NCBI GenBank assembly: GCA_026075535.2
Contig: AP026542.1
Location: 4,030,001 to 4,094,000 of the forward strand
DNA from: Tricholoma matsutake
Lineage: Eukaryota > Basidiomycota > Agaricomycetes > Agaricales > Tricholomataceae
DNA length: 64,000 nt
Direction of reading: 5' to 3'
The position numbers and the translations under genes are program-made. The notes beneath the pieces were generated by a model. The model saw nothing but the letters and a program-made list of their open reading frames with translations. It was not told the DNA's origin and did no database searches. Shown here one piece after another: positions 61,341-64,000 of the stretch (the stretch's first letter is position 1; each line of letters starts with the position of its first letter).

Positions 61341-62626
61341 CCAATCAACTACTGACCTGTATTCACACAGGAACAGCTCACCTCTTCCCTCTGCACCACC
61401 TATTTCGCCACACCCATTCTTCGACAAGCAGTAATCATGGATGTTGAGAAACTCCACCACAACATCCGCACCTCCCTACCCCTTGACCCTTTATCATCCA
61501 CACATCTTCTGACACCTGTTGACCCCAACTGGACCATAGACGAGGCAGGTCTTCTCCGCCACTTCAACCGGATTTATGTTCCGGATGTCGCGGATCTTCG
61601 CCTCAAGGTCCTTCAGTACAAACACGATCACATCCTCTCTGGCCACTTCGGACAAAACAAAACCCAGCAGCTTGTCCGCCAGGAATATGTTTGGCCAAAC
61701 CCCACACCTTTGTGCAGGAATTCTGCAAAACCTGTACCACTTGCAAACGATCCAAGTCACCTCAACACAAGCCCTACAGGTTTCTAAAGCAACTTCTGGT
61801 TCCGGAATGACCTTGGAACTCCATCTCCATGGACTTCATTGAACAACTACCCAACTCCAATGGTCACACTGCTATCCTGGTCATCATTGACCATCTCACC
61901 AAGCAAGGCATCTTCATCCCAGCTGTCAATGAGATCACAGCCCAAGAACTAGCCAACCTGTTTGTCCTCCACGTCTTCTCCAAGCATGGTGTTCCATTGC
62001 ATGTCACTTGTGACTGGGGATCCGAGTTTGTCTCCCATTTTTTCTGCTCCCTCGGAAGAGCACTCGACATGCGGATCCACTTCACTTCCGGTTATCACCC
62101 ACAAGGTGATGGTCAGACAGAACGACTTAATCAGACCTTGGAGCAGTACCTCCAAATCTTCTGCAACTATCAGCAGGACGACTGGTCTCACCTCTTACCC
62201 TTGGGTGAATTTGCCTACAACAATGCTCCTTCCGCCTCTACAGGCATATCCCCTTTCTTTGCCAATAAAGGCTATCACCCGAACATTTCCATCTTTCCAG
62301 AATGCGACTTAGCTTCACAGCGTGACCATGAGTTCATCATCGACTTAGACGTCCTTCATCAGGAGCTTTGGAAACAACTTGCGGCCACTCAAGAGCATTA
62401 TCAAGGTCCTGCAGACAAACATCGGGCACCCGCACCCGACTTCAACATTGGTGATTCTGCCTATGTCACTGCGAAAAATATCCACACCACACGTCCTTCC
62501 AAGAAACTTTCCGAAAAGCACCATGGCCCCTTTGAAATCATCGCCCCCCGGGCACTCACTCAGTCACCCTGCAGCTCCCAGATCACATGCGGGCCATTCA
62601 CCCTGTTTTCCATGTCTCTCAACTAG
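61341..62626 (+). pseudogene. gypsy-E integrase
   Basis: 61437-61787 carries HDHILSGHFGQNKTQQLV (HH part of the zinc region); the CC part follows out of frame. From 61829: MDFIEQLPNSNGHTAILVII (first Asp), VTCDWGSEFVSHFFCSLGRA (second Asp, Trp in place of the usual Arg, one C-to-T change), FTSGYHPQGDGQTERLNQTL (Glu), PLGEFAYNNAPSASTGISPF and FNIGDSAYVTAKNIHTTRPS with LSEKHHGPFEII. A well-preserved enzyme frame. Confidence 0.9.
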
Positions 62627-62903
62627 AGAAACACTCCCCGAACACAATTCCAAATTGAGTACAACCTCCACCTCCTCTGATCACCATCGATGATGAGCTC
62701 AAATATGAGATCGCCGAAGTCCTCAACTCCAAAGTCGACAACCAATGTCGCTGCAAGATTCTCTACCTCGTCTGATGGGAAGGTTACCAGGGAACTGACG
62801 AAGAGACTTCCTGGCTACCTGTTACAGAACTTGACCACACCCACGAACTCCTTGCAGATTTTCACACCCGCTACCTGCAGAAACCCGGACTGTTACCCGC
62901 TTA
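62627..62903 (+). pseudogene. gypsy-E chromodomain
   Basis: 62690 onward: DDELKYEIAEVLNSKVDNQC, CKILYLV, TGA, WEGYQGTDEETSWLPVTELD, ELLADFHTRYLQKPG. A chromodomain with one TGA where Arg or Trp-adjacent residue is expected; the frame ends TAA at 62903. Confidence 0.85.
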
Positions 62904-63200
62904 AAGACTATTCACATTACCTATTCACTCAGTCCGAACTCAGAACAAATTTTATTGAAAAAAGATTTTTTTTGGACCCGACTGGGTCCCTACACTACCA
63001 CCACTTCTCCCTCTCCCTCTCCCTCTCCCTCTCCCCCAACTTTGCCTGCATCTCCGCCCTCATCCTTCTCTTCACCCTCCTCACCCTCTTCTTCATCCTC
63101 ACTCTCCTCCTCGTCATCAGCTCGCCTTTTCTCCAGATATCTCTGGAAGGCCTCCCAGTCATCTCCAGATTTTTGGATCCCGTGTCTTTCCCACCGGGAC
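62904..63200. other. Gap with CT-rich microsatellite
   Basis: No gene. A (CTCCCT)n run lies at 63006-63035, and Ser/Pro or Arg/Glu-rich frames across it follow the repeat. It forms the 3' side of the minus-strand gene to its right. Confidence 0.5.
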
Positions 63201-63202
63201 TC

Positions 63203-63984
63203 TCACACTGCCCGCTCCACCTCTTCATCACCCTTGTTGCTCTCCTCCCCGGCACTTTCTTCCTCCACCCACTCTGGGTCCAAAGCATCCTGAATCTCCC
63301 CCATTGACTCCCACACTGCAGTAGCCACCTCAGCAAACCCCTTCCTTATTAACTTCATCATTTGTTGCATTAATTCTGGGTTTTCCCTGGTCGCCCCCAT
63401 CGTTCCCACTAGTTTTGCCGCAGGGGCTTCCTGCCCCTCCCACACTACCTCCTCGCACTTATGTTTGATGCATGTGCAGTTGTCGCACACCTGTCCCTTC
63501 GCACCCATCTTGAAACAAGCGATCTTTTGATATTTGCATCTAGGCCACTTGTCAGTAAAAAGAGACTGAAAAGGGAAACAAGTACGCACCTTTTGCAAGG
63601 CAACGCGGCCTGCACCCGCACTGGACCCTCCGACCCCTCCGACCCCACTCGCGCCTTTGACTTGGCAACTTTCTTTTTCTTTGGGGACTTGCTCCCCTCG
63701 GCCTCATCCTCCAAACCTGCAGCTGCAGCCACCCACTTCTTCTCCGCTCATCTTGCGGCCAATACCTCTTTTTTCCGTGCCTCTGCCTGGTGCACCTCCT
63801 CAGCCTTTGCAGCCTCCTCTGCTGCCTTCTGCGCCTCCTTCACCCGGTGCTCCTCCTCCCTCACCACTTCCTCCAGCTCCTTCATCTCCTGTTCCATCTG
63901 CTCCTTCATCGCCTGCTCCCTCTGTTCATGTTGGGCCCTCATCGCGGCCAATTTGATCTGCACGGATACTGCTGGAGGGGACAT
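63203..63984 (-). CDS. Partial cysteine-motif protein with coiled coil, function unknown
   Basis: Read leftward, 63984-63748 encodes a highly charged Glu/Lys/Ala/Gln helix (QEMKELEEVVREEEHRVKEA), then 63732-63600 a basic linker (SKSPKKKKVAKSKARVG). A likely intron with GTGCGT donor and ACAAG acceptor (about 63591-63549 on the minus strand) joins this to PRCKYQKIACFKMGAKGQVC and DNCTCIKHKCEE, a row of Cys residues recalling a fungal Cys cluster. A tail, VATAVWESMGEIQDALDPEW, ends with acidic residues near 63203. Similar proteins are widespread and unnamed in Agaricomycetes. It may be a host gene or transposon cargo. The 5' end may lie beyond the window. Confidence 0.5.
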
Positions 63985-64000
63985 AATTGATAGTTGATGG

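Larger units (their letters stand above)
55219..62903 (+). mobile_element. gypsy-E: chromodomain Ty3/gypsy element, split by N6
   Basis: Leader or LTR region from 55219, then gag, protease, reverse transcriptase, RNase H, integrase and chromodomain on the plus strand. The start TGTCAAGA and a TATTTAAG box at 55511 match solo LTR-W. No 3' LTR is visible after 62903, so the 3' end is truncated or lies in diverged DNA. N6 interrupts gag between HWM and WDYKAFF, in frame. Stops are mostly TGA or TAG. Confidence 0.85.

Noticed and set aside
63000..63293. Ser/Pro-rich protein on the plus strand near the right edge
   Set aside because: It reads a CTCCCT microsatellite and the antisense of the minus-strand cysteine-motif gene.

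Overview
The window is a repeat-dense piece of a fungal nuclear genome, most likely from an Agaricomycete (Basidiomycota). The grounds are chromodomain Ty3/gypsy retrotransposons of the type that fills these genomes, a Ngaro/DIRS-like tyrosine-recombinase retrotransposon, a KDZ DNA transposon whose transposase carries the CxC5/CxC6 cysteine clusters, and GT-AG introns of 50-75 bp with CTAAC-like branch points. I see no ordinary housekeeping gene. Only two pieces look like something other than retroelement or DNA-transposon backbone: a decayed zinc-finger gene at about 52.0-54.8 kb, and a partial cysteine-motif gene at the right edge on the minus strand.

Almost everything from 5984 to 51636 is one Ngaro-like element taken apart by later insertions. 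Most joins can be proved by target-site duplications (TSDs) and by reading frames that resume across the insert. The order is: Ngaro element (5984-51636); gypsy-D, minus strand, in its gag (7422 to about 37570); gypsy-B, plus strand, inside gypsy-D (9590-36006, TSD GTTGA). Gypsy-B holds solo LTR-X no. 1 (10285-11754, TSD CTGC), a related minus-strand LTR (12624-13600), solo LTR-X no. 2 (14426-27798, TSD ACAG) and a complete KDZ transposon (28812-34793, TSD CAATGAGCG). LTR-X no. 2 holds a non-autonomous element here called N2 (15391-27593), which holds a 692-bp MITE (16505-17196) and gypsy-C, minus strand (17285-26803, TSD AAAAC), which holds a fragment of a further LTR element (21319-22608). 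The right half of the Ngaro element holds solo LTRs at 38926-39523 (TSD CAACC) and 39901-40280 (TSD GGTTC), and element N5 (42803-51563), which holds gypsy-F (44644-51524), which holds solo LTR-X no. 3 (46857-47853). Right of this lie the zinc-finger gene remnant, an LTR-Z fragment, and gypsy-E (from 55219 to about 62903), whose gag is split by element N6 (56255-58583). Left of it lie low-complexity DNA, a long hairpin (1961-2811) and element N1 (3711-5721).

The most novel part is the N family (N1, N2, N3, N5, N6). These 2-2.7 kb elements share terminal inverted repeats (AGGTCTTTACACTCCCCC type) and 8-9 bp TSDs with the complete KDZ transposon, so they are probably moved by its transposase, but they encode no recognisable protein. 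Instead they carry tRNA-like modules with A and B boxes pointing outward at the ends, AGTCC-rich subterminal repeats particular to each subfamily, short palindromes whose stems co-vary between copies, and two to three spliceosomal-type introns each placed directly after a palindrome. Introns always run in the same direction relative to the two unlike ends. They look like KDZ-mobilised units making spliced, hairpin-rich non-coding RNA.

Most retroelement frames are broken by TGA at places where the family has arginine (CGA), and several imperfect TSDs differ by CG versus TG, a sign of CpG deamination. The KDZ transposase frame, in contrast, is open.
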